A stretch of DNA of 8,731 nt, taken from assembly GCA_021852225.1 (NCBI GenBank), contig JAJZOA010000041.1, forward strand, positions 1 to 8,731, read 5' to 3'. The notes beneath the pieces were generated by a model that saw nothing but the letters and a program-made list of their open reading frames with translations, ran no database searches and was not told the DNA's origin. Of the stretch, positions 1 to 5,952 are shown piece after piece. The stretch is from Planctomycetota bacterium. Lineage in GTDB: Bacteria > Planctomycetota > Phycisphaerae > WQYP01. Both the position numbers and the translations under genes were made by a program. The stretch's first letter is position 1; every line of letters starts with the position of its first letter.

Positions 1-233
1 ACCGGAATTTCCGGATGGTCGGCTACGGCCGCATCAATAATAGCCTTAAGGTAACGGATATTGGCGTACTTCCGGGCCCCCTTGGAAATTTGCAGAATGC
101 ATGGACTTTTCTCTTTCGCGCAGGCTTCAATGATGGACTGGGCGAGTTCCATATTGTTCACATTGAACGCGCCAATCGCAAATCCGCCGGTATAAGCAAG
201 ATCAAACATCGCTTTGGTGGTCATAAGAGGCAT
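1..233 (-). CDS. fba: Class II fructose-bisphosphate aldolase, N-terminal part (cut by the left edge)
   Basis: This is the first 77 codons of a class II (zinc-dependent) fructose-1,6-bisphosphate aldolase, the cytoplasmic enzyme that reversibly splits fructose-1,6-bisphosphate into dihydroxyacetone phosphate and glyceraldehyde-3-phosphate in glycolysis and gluconeogenesis. The translation begins MPLMTTKAMFDLAY and carries two segments typical of the family's first strands and helices: AIGAFNVNNMELAQ (about residues 18-31) and LQISKGARKYANIRYL (about 46-61). The zinc-binding histidines and catalytic residues lie beyond the edge, so activity cannot be judged. The start is the ATG at 233. An AAAGG core (242-246) sits 8 bases upstream, a good ribosome site. 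A second Met at codon 4 is a less likely start. The gene is separated from bioD by a 356-bp spacer, so it is probably transcribed from its own promoter. I am confident of the family and unsure of the subgroup. Confidence 0.9.
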   Translation of the reverse strand, partial: MPLMTTKAMFDLAYTGGFAIGAFNVNNMELAQSIIEACAKEKSPCILQISKGARKYANIRYLKAIIDAAVADHPEIP

Positions 234-287
234 GGTGTTAACCTTTCAAAAACAAAAATCCGAACTGCGTCCAGCCGATAAAAGGAT

Positions 288-300
288 TTCCGGCCCGGAA
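288..300. promoter_or_regulatory. 13-bp perfect palindrome in the fba leader
   Basis: TTCCGG-C-CCGGAA is a perfect odd palindrome centred on position 294, about 55 bases upstream of the fba start codon. The one-base centre makes a tight RNA hairpin unlikely (at most a 4-bp stem), so a DNA-binding-protein operator is the more natural reading. No regulator is identified. Confidence 0.3.
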
Positions 301-306
301 CAGAGT

Positions 307-396
307 CCCAAACCGGACAGTTTAGGGCAAAACAATACCGTCTGCCAAGTGTCCAATTGCGACATCCGGCAACATTGAGCAAATAACCGGTTTGGG
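307..396 (-). repeat. 10-bp perfect inverted repeat spanning about 90 bp upstream of fba
   Basis: CCCAAACCGG at 307-316 is exactly the reverse complement of CCGGTTTGGG at 387-396, with 70 bases between. A perfect 10-bp match at this distance in a 356-bp spacer is unlikely by chance, though not impossible. It could close a large stem of a structured leader RNA, or be two operator half-sites around a promoter. A weak promoter-like pair on the minus strand, TTGGCA (343-348) and TAAACT (319-324) with 18 bases between, lies inside it. If that promoter is real, the full stem would not be transcribed. Confidence 0.4.
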
Positions 397-422
397 CGTT
401 ATGAGACAACGGTTTTCCCAAA
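391..422 (-). other. Imperfect hairpin sharing an arm with the long inverted repeat
   Basis: On the minus strand TTTGGG (417-422) pairs with CCCAAA (391-396). Inside it CGTT pairs with AACG around a 7-base loop, and a 5-base bulge lies on one side. The arm 391-396 is also part of the distal pairing 387-396 with 307-316, so the two folds are mutually exclusive if transcribed. Confidence 0.35.
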
Positions 423-424
423 TG

Positions 425-439
425 GGTAATTAATTTACC
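425..439. repeat. AT-rich inverted repeat GGTAA-N5-TTACC
   Basis: On the plus strand GGTAA (425-429) and TTACC (435-439) flank TTAAT. The layout resembles a repressor half-site pair, but the arms are short and no regulator is known, so I give it little weight. Confidence 0.25.
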
Positions 440-466
440 TCATATCAGACGAATCCGGACGGTTGT

Positions 467-484
467 CCCTGAAAATCGCCAGGG
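467..484. repeat. Small hairpin CCCTG-N8-CAGGG
   Basis: CCCTG (467-471) and CAGGG (480-484) form a 5-bp perfect stem with an 8-base loop, AAAATCGC on the plus strand. No T-run follows on either strand, so it is not an obvious terminator. Confidence 0.25.
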
Positions 485-589
485 TAGATGCGCCGCCAGT
501 TGTACCGGTAATGGGTGAGACTACTTCTGCCCCCCGGTTTCCATGCGCAGGTAACCAGCCAACGACGGCAAATCTTGAGTATGACTAAC

Positions 590-1429
590 CTACCGGCGGC
601 GGAGTTTTACCGTTTCCCACCATTGTCGGGCAAAGGGTTGAAGTGCGGCAACAAATGATTCGGGAATGGAGGCCGAGCAATCCTGCGGCACCTGTGGCAA
701 TTGTGCCAGCATAGGCGCGTGAATAATATGCGGCAATTCCTCCAGGCTGGTTGTAGCGGCCATATCGGGCGGGTCTGGAACATGGTTCGCCACCAGACCC
801 ACCAGCGGCAGATTCCGATGCCGAATACACTCGGCGGTAAGCCATGTGTGGTTGAGCGTTCCAAGGTAGGCCGCCGTCACCAATACCACGGGCAAAGCGA
901 AAATAGATGCCATGTCCGCGACAGTAAACAGGCGGTTATCAAGCGGAACCAGCCAGCCACCGGCACCCTCCACCAACAAAAAATCGCAGTGCGTTCGCCA
1001 GTATTCCATGGCTCTGGCCAGGGCGGTCCAGTCGGGCGAGCGATCTTCAATTCTGGCGGCAATGTGCGGAGAGACCGGCGCGGCATAGCGAATCGGGCTG
1101 GCAAAGCGTAATACCTGATCGTCCGATGGGTCCAGCCCCGCCATTCGGGAACTAATCGCCGCGTCGGGCGAAAGCAAGTCGTCATTTCGCAAGGCACCGG
1201 CTGATCCGCGTTGCGGATGCTTTGGACAGCCGCTGGCAATCGCTTTGCATATACCGACCCTGATGCCCAATGACGCAAACGCGCCTGCCAGAGCCGCCGT
1301 CACCGTTGTTTTACCGATATCCGTGCTGGTGCCGGTTATAAACAGACCCGGCCCGCCAAAGGCCTTAAGAATTTTCCACGGGTCCATTTCCACTGGAACT
1401 TCGGCGGTGGCGGCCGCAACATTCTTCAT
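590..1429 (-). CDS. bioD: ATP-dependent dethiobiotin synthetase
   Basis: BioD closes the ureido ring of dethiobiotin from 7,8-diaminopelargonic acid, CO2 and ATP, the penultimate step of biotin synthesis, in the cytoplasm. The 279-residue product has the expected P-loop ITGTSTDIGKTT (residues 31-42), the CKAIASG segment with the substrate-contacting Lys (61-67), VSPHIAA (about 119-125), the VEGAGGW loop (153-159) and a VANHV nucleotide-base segment near 213-217. The start ATG overlaps the bioA stop as ATGA, and an AGGAG (1438-1442) lies 8 bases upstream, so translation is probably coupled to bioA. It is longer than the usual 220-240 residues because about 28 residues precede the first strand; an internal Met at residue 15 would shorten it, but the ribosome site favours the upstream ATG. 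The last codons are Arg-rich. Confidence 0.95.
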   Translation of the reverse strand: MKNVAAATAEVPVEMDPWKILKAFGGPGLFITGTSTDIGKTTVTAALAGAFASLGIRVGICKAIASGCPKHPQRGSAGALRNDDLLSPDAAISSRMAGLDPSDDQVLRFASPIRYAAPVSPHIAARIEDRSPDWTALARAMEYWRTHCDFLLVEGAGGWLVPLDNRLFTVADMASIFALPVVLVTAAYLGTLNHTWLTAECIRHRNLPLVGLVANHVPDPPDMAATTSLEELPHIIHAPMLAQLPQVPQDCSASIPESFVAALQPFARQWWETVKLRRR

Positions 1430-2838
1430 GATTTTTTCTCCTGGCCGCGCACGGCTTCGTCAAGTTCTTTGTCAATACATTCTATCACAATACGGGCGAT
1501 CGTTTTGATACTATCGGGTCCTATCGCCAACGGCGGCATGATCACCAGCACATCGCCGAGTGGACGCATTAAAATGCCGGCCCCGCGCATACGGTTGCAA
1601 AGTGCCCCGCCCACGCGCCATTGCCACGGGTAACGTTCGCCGGTGTGACGGCTTTTTATAATTTCCACCGCGGCGGTCAATCCGACCTGGCGCACATCAC
1701 CGACATGGTCATGATTCCGCAAAACGGAAATTTCCTCCCACAGCAATTGCCCCATGGCCCGCGAATGTTCAAGCAATCGGCGGCTGGCGAACAAATCCAA
1801 CGATGCAATTCCGACCGCACAGGCCAGTGGATGACCTGTGTAGGTATGTCCATGATAAAATGTTTTGCCCACGTTCGGATCGTCATAAAAAGCGTCAAAA
1901 ACGCGGGCCGTGGTTAATGTCGCCCCCAGCGGCATGTAACCCGCGGTCAGCCCCTTGGAAAGGCATAAAAGGTCCGGGCAAACCTGTTCATGGTCGGAGG
2001 CGAACATTCGCCCCGTGCGACCGAAGCCGGTCATGACCTCATCGCAGATCAGCAGAAGATTGTGGCGGTCGGCCATATGGCGCAATCGCTTCAGAGTTCC
2101 GGACGGATGCATGATCATGCCGCCGGCTCCCTGCACCACCGGTTCAATTATAATTCCGGCATATCGGCCGGTATTGGCCAGAATCAGGGATTCCATTGCC
2201 CGTTCCCACGGCATTGCCGCGCCAGAAGCGGCCAGAGATTCAGTGGCGGCGTTCAGGCCGGCAAATGGGGCGAGTTGCGGCGGAGTTACCCGATCAACCG
2301 GGAAACAGAGCGGAGCGTACACCTGGTGAAATGCCGGTATGCCCCCCACCGAAACCGCGCCCAGAGTATCACCATGATACGCCTCGCCGAAAGCCAGAAA
2401 TCGGCTTTTTTCCGGCTGCCCCTGGTTGGCCCAGAACTGATAGGCCATTTTGCAGGCCACTTCCACGGCCGTGCTGCCGTCATCACTGAAGAAGACTTTT
2501 CGCAATCCGGCAGGTGCAATATCAATCAACCGGGCGGCGAGTTCAATGCTGGGAATATTGCACAAGCCCAGCAGCGTGCTGTGCGCCACCTGGTCAAGCT
2601 GATCGCGCACTGCCTGATCCAGTTCTGGCACGTGATGGCCGTGAACATTGCACCAGAGTGAGGACACCGCATCAATATATTTACGGCCATGGGTATCAAA
2701 TAAAAATTCACCCTGTCCGCGGGCAATAATCAGCGGGTCCTTTTTATCCATCCAGGCCTTCATAGGGGTAAAAGGATGCCAGACGTATTGCCGATCCATG
2801 TCCAGCAATTCCTGTGTGGTTCGCCGCTTGTTTACCAT
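1426..2838 (-). CDS. bioA: Adenosylmethionine-8-amino-7-oxononanoate aminotransferase
   Basis: BioA is a PLP-dependent class III aminotransferase that moves an amino group from S-adenosylmethionine to 7-keto-8-aminopelargonic acid, making the diamino substrate of BioD, encoded next. The 470-residue product shows YVWHPFTPM (18-26), which is diagnostic for BioA, SDDGSTAVE (118-126) at the PLP phosphate, AYHGDTLGAVSVGG (153-166), ICDEVMTGFGRTG (264-276) with the ring-contacting Asp266, SKGLTAGYMPLG (294-305) with the Schiff-base Lys295, and RPLGDVLVIMPPL (425-437). The open frame extends upstream to 3090, but that part has no family match and runs through the opposite gene's promoter. The ATG at 2838 has GGAAGG (2845-2850) 6 bases upstream. 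The 3' end overlaps bioD by 4 bases. bioB and bioF are not in the window. Divergent from pcm across 127 bp; no convincing BirA operator seen there. Confidence 0.95.
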   Translation of the reverse strand: MVNKRRTTQELLDMDRQYVWHPFTPMKAWMDKKDPLIIARGQGEFLFDTHGRKYIDAVSSLWCNVHGHHVPELDQAVRDQLDQVAHSTLLGLCNIPSIELAARLIDIAPAGLRKVFFSDDGSTAVEVACKMAYQFWANQGQPEKSRFLAFGEAYHGDTLGAVSVGGIPAFHQVYAPLCFPVDRVTPPQLAPFAGLNAATESLAASGAAMPWERAMESLILANTGRYAGIIIEPVVQGAGGMIMHPSGTLKRLRHMADRHNLLLICDEVMTGFGRTGRMFASDHEQVCPDLLCLSKGLTAGYMPLGATLTTARVFDAFYDDPNVGKTFYHGHTYTGHPLACAVGIASLDLFASRRLLEHSRAMGQLLWEEISVLRNHDHVGDVRQVGLTAAVEIIKSRHTGERYPWQWRVGGALCNRMRGAGILMRPLGDVLVIMPPLAIGPDSIKTIARIVIECIDKELDEAVRGQEKKS

Positions 2839-2930
2839 GCCTGACCTTCCAATAGAGAGTCTGTTGCAAATAGTTGCGGATCTACGGCAGGAACTGGCGG
2901 CAGCCATGTGTGCAATGCCGCCGTTCCGCG

Positions 2931-2958
2931 TTGGTCCGCGCCGGGATGCCAGTATAAT
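2931..2958 (+). promoter_or_regulatory. Sigma70-like promoter for pcm
   Basis: TTGGTC (2931-2936), a 16-base spacer and a perfect TATAAT (2953-2958) lie in the bioA-pcm divergent spacer. Transcription would begin near 2965, almost at the ATG at 2966, giving a leaderless message or favouring the TTG start at 3020. Confidence 0.5.
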
Positions 2959-2965
2959 ATGCGCT

Positions 2966-3703
2966 ATGGCTTTTCGTGACTTCGCATCTTCTTTTTTTGG
3001 GCGCCTCCGGAAGGAAGAATTGCCGAATTTCACAGCGCCGGTCGGAAGTCCGTCGGACACCGTCGCACTGCGGGCCGCCCGCGCAGACATGGTTCGCCAG
3101 CAACTTCGCCCGCGCGGAATATGCGATGCAAAAGTACTTTGTGCGATGGCCCGACTGCCCCGTCATGAATTCCTGCCGGTACCAATCCGGACCGAGGCCT
3201 ATGGTGATAAGGCGGTGGCAATTGGCGAGGGTCAAACCATCAGTCAACCCTATATCGTGGCGTTTATGACTTCGCAACTCGCCCCGCGACTCACCAGTCG
3301 CGTACTGGAAATCGGCACGGGAACGGGCTACCAGACCGCACTTCTGGCGATGCTCGCCGAAAAAGTCTACACCATTGAAAGGATCGAATCTCTTCACCGG
3401 CTGTCCAGCCGGCTTCTGCTGGATATGGGATTTTCCAATATATTTTTTCGGCTTGCCGATGGAAGTGGCGGCTGGCCCGAACAAGGCCCGTTTGACCGAA
3501 TCATTATCACAGCCGCCGCGCCGGCCGTGGCGGCTCCGCTGCTGGACCAACTGGCCCCCGGCGGCCGGATGATTCTGCCGCTGGGAGACCGAAGCAGCCA
3601 GAACCTTGTACTGGTGGAGAAAGAGGACCACGGCATAAGTCAGACCCCCCTGCTGGCATGCCGCTTTGTTCCACTGCTGGGCGAATTCGCGTGGTCCGAT
3701 TGA
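2966..3703 (+). CDS. pcm: Protein-L-isoaspartate O-methyltransferase
   Basis: Pcm methylates L-isoaspartyl residues in aged proteins, using S-adenosylmethionine, as the first step of their repair. Seen: MVRQQLRPRGI (42-52), IGEGQTISQPYIVAFMT (86-102) with the family's Thr/Ser substrate loop, SAM motif I VLEIGTGTGYQTALL (113-127), a PFDRIIITAAAP strand (175-186), the GGRMILPLG loop (199-207) and the closing FVPLLGEFAW (234-243). Length is 245 residues, against about 208 in E. coli, because of an N-terminal extension. The start is uncertain. The ATG at 2966 has no ribosome site and sits at the predicted transcript start. A TTG at 3020 (residue 19) has GGAAGGA (3009-3015) just upstream and would give 227 residues. 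Met42 (3089) is a third option. The open frame extends upstream to 2648, but that part is antisense to bioA. Convergent with htrA, 52 bp between stops. Confidence 0.9.
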   Translation: MAFRDFASSFFGRLRKEELPNFTAPVGSPSDTVALRAARADMVRQQLRPRGICDAKVLCAMARLPRHEFLPVPIRTEAYGDKAVAIGEGQTISQPYIVAFMTSQLAPRLTSRVLEIGTGTGYQTALLAMLAEKVYTIERIESLHRLSSRLLLDMGFSNIFFRLADGSGGWPEQGPFDRIIITAAAPAVAAPLLDQLAPGGRMILPLGDRSSQNLVLVEKEDHGISQTPLLACRFVPLLGEFAWSD

Positions 3704-3755
3704 CCCGCCCGCACAAAATGAGAGGTAGTGCCACAGCCGACAATATAGCGCGCTG

Positions 3756-4778
3756 TTATTGGCTCGCGGCTTCGGGTGTAATCAGCAGATAAGCCAAATC
3801 ATTCTGTCGCAACAGTTTGACCGCCGTATGTTTGCCGATCAGTTCTTCGGTTAACAGGCGATGCAGATCATCCAGGCCGTTTAAGTCTTTTTGGTCCAGC
3901 CCAAGAATCATATCGCCAGGCAGCACGCCGGCTCGATCGGCCGGGCCGCCGGGTTCAACAGCTTCCACCGCTATGCCGGTCGAAATATCCAGCTTGTAAA
4001 ACTGCGCTATCCGCCGGGGTAAGGCCACATTGCGAGCCGCGACACCAATGCAGCTTCGCTGCACACGGCCAAACCGAATCAGCCGGGAAGCCACAAATTG
4101 TGCTGTATTGGCCGAAATGGCAAAGCAGATTCCCTGCGCCGGAAGAATGACGGCCGTGTTCACGCCCACCACCCGGCCTGAAGAATTCACCAGCGGGCCG
4201 CCGGAATTACCGGGATTCAACGCCGCATCAGTTTGAATGACGCCGTCAATAAGGCGGCCGGATCCGCTGCGAAAACTGCGAGCCAGCGCACTGACCACCC
4301 CGGCCGTAACGGTGGATTGAAAGCCCAGCGGGCTGCCGATGGCGATGACCAGTTGGCCGACCTTCAGCCGTGATGAATCGCCGAATTCAGCAATCGGCAT
4401 GTCGGATGCGTCCATCCGCAAAACGGCCAGATCGGTGTGCGGGTCATCACCAATTAGTGCGGCGGAATGCCGTCGGCCGTCCGCGGCGGTCACTTTGAAT
4501 TCCGCGGCATTCTGCACCACATGGCTGTTGGTAAGCAAAAAGCCGTCGGGCGTAAAAATAAAGCCCGAACCTGTTCCACCGCTGCCTGCGCGGCCAGTCT
4601 TGCGTTTTTGATGAATCACTTCAATATTAACCACGCTGGGCGCAACGGCCTGCACAGCCTGCGAAACGGCACGGGAATAGGCATCCAGAAGTTCGTCATC
4701 TTCGACCGAATGCGTGGATTGAAAAACCGTTGTGGGGTGCGCTGGTAAATTAGAAAAATCAGATTCCGCCCGCGTCAT
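3756..4778 (-). CDS. HtrA/DegP-like serine protease (S1C) with one PDZ domain, no signal peptide
   Basis: This is a trypsin-fold protease of the HtrA family. In such proteins the PDZ domain binds exposed C-termini of substrates and regulates the protease. The catalytic triad is intact: His86 in LLTNSHVV, Asp116 in HTDLAVLRM and Ser192 in NPGNSGGPLVN. A single PDZ domain covers about residues 245-335 (GIAVEAVEPGGPADRAGVLPGDMI begins its core, split here as GIAVEAVEPGGPADRAGV and LPGDMI). The 340-residue length suits a one-PDZ member. Unlike DegP or DegS there is no signal peptide or membrane anchor. The first 30 residues are polar and acidic. The ATG at 4778 has an AGGAG (4786-4790) 7 bases upstream, and an in-frame TGA (4809-4811) rules out an upstream start. 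A cytoplasmic location is therefore inferred. It lies downstream of clpP on the same strand, 386 bp away, so co-transcription is uncertain. I leave the symbol empty because degP, degQ or htrA cannot be told apart. Confidence 0.92.
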   Translation of the reverse strand: MTRAESDFSNLPAHPTTVFQSTHSVEDDELLDAYSRAVSQAVQAVAPSVVNIEVIHQKRKTGRAGSGGTGSGFIFTPDGFLLTNSHVVQNAAEFKVTAADGRRHSAALIGDDPHTDLAVLRMDASDMPIAEFGDSSRLKVGQLVIAIGSPLGFQSTVTAGVVSALARSFRSGSGRLIDGVIQTDAALNPGNSGGPLVNSSGRVVGVNTAVILPAQGICFAISANTAQFVASRLIRFGRVQRSCIGVAARNVALPRRIAQFYKLDISTGIAVEAVEPGGPADRAGVLPGDMILGLDQKDLNGLDDLHRLLTEELIGKHTAVKLLRQNDLAYLLITPEAASQ

Positions 4779-4954
4779 GGCGTTTCTCCTGTTGCGTCGG
4801 GGTGGCCATCAGTCTGTCCAACTTTCGGACGGAATGCGGCACGCCGTTGGGATATTGTAGGCAGGCATTTCTGCGGCGAGGTTCTGATGGCTGGCGGTTG
4901 TCAACGCAAAACGCGGGAAACCAAAATTCCGCGGCAAACCGTGATTACTGCAAG

Positions 4955-4976
4955 CGGTCCGACAGTATCCGGACCG
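4955..4976. repeat. Perfect 7-bp hairpin upstream of htrA
   Basis: CGGTCCG (4955-4961) and CGGACCG (4970-4976) flank the 8-base loop ACAGTATC. No T-run follows on either strand, so this is either an operator-like palindrome or an RNA stem of unknown role. Confidence 0.35.
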
Positions 4977-5117
4977 ATTCCCGGCGCGATCGTTTTCACC
5001 CTTAGACGATAGGACAAACGATTCAATCCCTTGGCCACGGAAAAGCCGTCTTTGCGCGGGCTGTCCGGGGATTATGCCGTTATTCAATCACGCCGCGACC
5101 GTGACAATGCGAGCCGG

Positions 5118-5136
5118 ATGCCCGCACCGCGGGCAT
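5118..5136 (-). terminator. GC-rich hairpin after clpP, terminator only possible
   Basis: ATGCCCG (5118-5124) and CGGGCAT (5130-5136) form a perfect 7-bp stem with a 5-base loop, about 29 bases past the clpP stop. There is no T-run after it on the minus strand, so it is not a classical intrinsic terminator. It could be a 3' stabilising stem or a weak pause site. A second possible pairing, CAATGC (5105-5110) with GCATTG (5133-5138), competes with it. Confidence 0.3.
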
Positions 5137-5164
5137 TGCAGGAGTAGCGTTGCCGCACGGTAGC

Positions 5165-5872
5165 TTATGATGCGGGTGGTTGTGCGATGACGGCGGTTGG
5201 CGGCTCGGAAAGGACTTCATCGACCAGACCATATTTTTTAGCGGCCTGCGCATCGAAATATTTATCACGTTCCTGGTCTTCGGCGACTTTTTCCCGCGGC
5301 TGGCCAGTTAATTTAGCCAGCAGATCGGTCAGCAGTTCCTTGGTTTTAAGAATCTCTTCAGCTTGAATGGCGATGTCCGCTGTCTGGCCGTAAATGCCTC
5401 CGAAGGGCTGGTGAATCATGACTTTGGCATGAGGCAGTGCAAACCGCTTGCCTTTGGCACCTGCGGCGAGCACCACGGCTCCGCCGCTCATAGCCTTGCC
5501 GACACAAAACGTGGCGACTTCGCAGGTCAGGAATCGCATAGTGTCATAAATGGCCAGTGTGTCATCCACAGATCCGCCGGGCGAATTGATATACAGATTA
5601 ATTTCCTGATCTTTACGCACAGATTGCAGATAAAGCAGCCGCATGATGACATTGGTGGCCGAAACGTGGTCAATTTCCCCTACCAGAAATACCACGCGGT
5701 TTTCCAGCAGCATTTCATCCACAGTCATTTGGCGCCAGCGCTGATAATCGCCGGCAATGCGCGGATTCATATCCCGACGGAACGGTTGAACGCCAGCCGG
5801 GCTTGTCGCGTCGGTTGTGCTCTCTAGAGGTACGGGCGATATGGGATTTCCGCGGGAATTAAACAAAGTCAT
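5165..5872 (-). CDS. clpP: ATP-dependent Clp protease proteolytic subunit
   Basis: ClpP forms the tetradecameric serine-protease chamber that works with Clp ATPases to degrade cytoplasmic proteins. In the 235-residue product the catalytic triad is Ser129 (GKAMSGGAVVLAAG), His154 (VMIHQPFGG) and Asp203 (ERDKYF). The oxyanion segment INSPGGSVDD is at 95-104. Around the nucleophile the family normally has A-S-M; here it is M128-S129-G130, which is unusual. About 40 residues precede the conserved body (YQRWRQMTVDEMLLENRVVFLVGEI, starting near 43, broken here as YQRWRQMTVDEM and LLENRVVFLVGEI), longer than a common ClpP propeptide. The ORF is open up to 5977, but the promoter at 5921-5949 lies within that stretch, so Met at 5872 is preferred. 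Its ribosome site is weak (GAG 10 bases upstream). A run of nine T precedes it on the coding strand. No Clp ATPase gene is in the window. Confidence 0.93.
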   Translation of the reverse strand: MTLFNSRGNPISPVPLESTTDATSPAGVQPFRRDMNPRIAGDYQRWRQMTVDEMLLENRVVFLVGEIDHVSATNVIMRLLYLQSVRKDQEINLYINSPGGSVDDTLAIYDTMRFLTCEVATFCVGKAMSGGAVVLAAGAKGKRFALPHAKVMIHQPFGGIYGQTADIAIQAEEILKTKELLTDLLAKLTGQPREKVAEDQERDKYFDAQAAKKYGLVDEVLSEPPTAVIAQPPAS

Positions 5873-5920
5873 GATTCTGGCACTCAAAAAAAAAGACAAT
5901 CCATTTCCAAACGACGCAAC

Positions 5921-5949
5921 ATCATACGCGCACCGAAGGCACCAGGCAA
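5921..5949 (-). promoter_or_regulatory. Sigma70-like promoter for clpP
   Basis: On the minus strand TTGCCT (5944-5949), a 17-base spacer and TATGAT (5921-5926) lie just past the end of the DUF1802 gene, whose stop is at 5953-5955. The transcript would start near 5914, leaving a leader of about 42 bases before the ATG at 5872. Confidence 0.5.
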
Positions 5950-5952
5950 AGT

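Larger units (their letters stand above)
234..589. other. Gene-free spacer between bioD and fba, rich in inverted repeats
   Basis: I find no credible gene here. The one minus-strand open frame of 66 codons across 221-421 has no family resemblance and overlaps the aldolase start. The spacer does hold several inverted repeats, listed separately: 288-300, 307-316 with 387-396, 391-422, 425-439 and 467-484. An 8-bp palindrome, TACCGGTA, lies at 503-510. It should contain the 5' leader and promoter of fba, and the end of the bioAD transcript. No hairpin followed by a T-run is visible after bioD, so any bioAD terminator is not of the simple intrinsic type. I compared it by eye with the common riboswitch cores (TPP, FMN, cobalamin, SAM, glycine, fluoride) and saw no match. 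Confidence 0.6.
4779..5164. other. Gene-free spacer between clpP and htrA with hairpins
   Basis: I see no credible gene. Open frames on the minus strand at 4809-5087 and 5080-5268 lack plausible starts and family resemblance. The spacer holds two perfect hairpins (4955-4976 and 5118-5136), listed separately. A TACAAT hexamer on the minus strand (4854-4859) could be a -10 box for htrA, but no matching -35 lies 16-18 bases upstream. A TTGACA on the same strand lies 39 bases from it, too far to pair. Confidence 0.55.

Noticed and set aside
2..14. Palindrome CCGGAA-T-TTCCGG inside fba, similar in arms to the one at 288-300.
   Set aside because: It lies in conserved coding sequence, so it is probably codon-driven coincidence.
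2828..2836. TTGTTTACC near the bioA start, like half of a BirA operator.
   Set aside because: No partner half-site at the required 14-15 base spacing, and it is the bioA start codon region itself. A similar TGTTAACC at 236-243 by fba also lacks a partner.
2648..2965. Upstream extension of the pcm frame.
   Set aside because: It is antisense to bioA, lacks family similarity and runs through the predicted pcm promoter.
2839..3090. Upstream extension of the bioA frame to 3090.
   Set aside because: It has no BioA similarity, and the ATG at 2838 has a good ribosome site and leads straight into the conserved N-terminus.
4970..5040. Minus-strand GTCCTATCGTCTAAGGG, reminiscent of the 5' part of tRNA-Glu.
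   Set aside because: No matching acceptor 3' strand, anticodon stem or T-arm follows.
5085..5164. A short minus-strand frame after clpP reading LLLQCPRCGHPARIVTVAA, like a zinc-ribbon end.
   Set aside because: Between the upstream in-frame TGA and the stop there is no ATG, GTG or TTG, and only one CxxC pair is present. Probably chance.
5873..5890. GAGTGCCAG before clpP, resembling half of a CIRCE element.
   Set aside because: The partner TTAGCACTC at 9 bases is missing.
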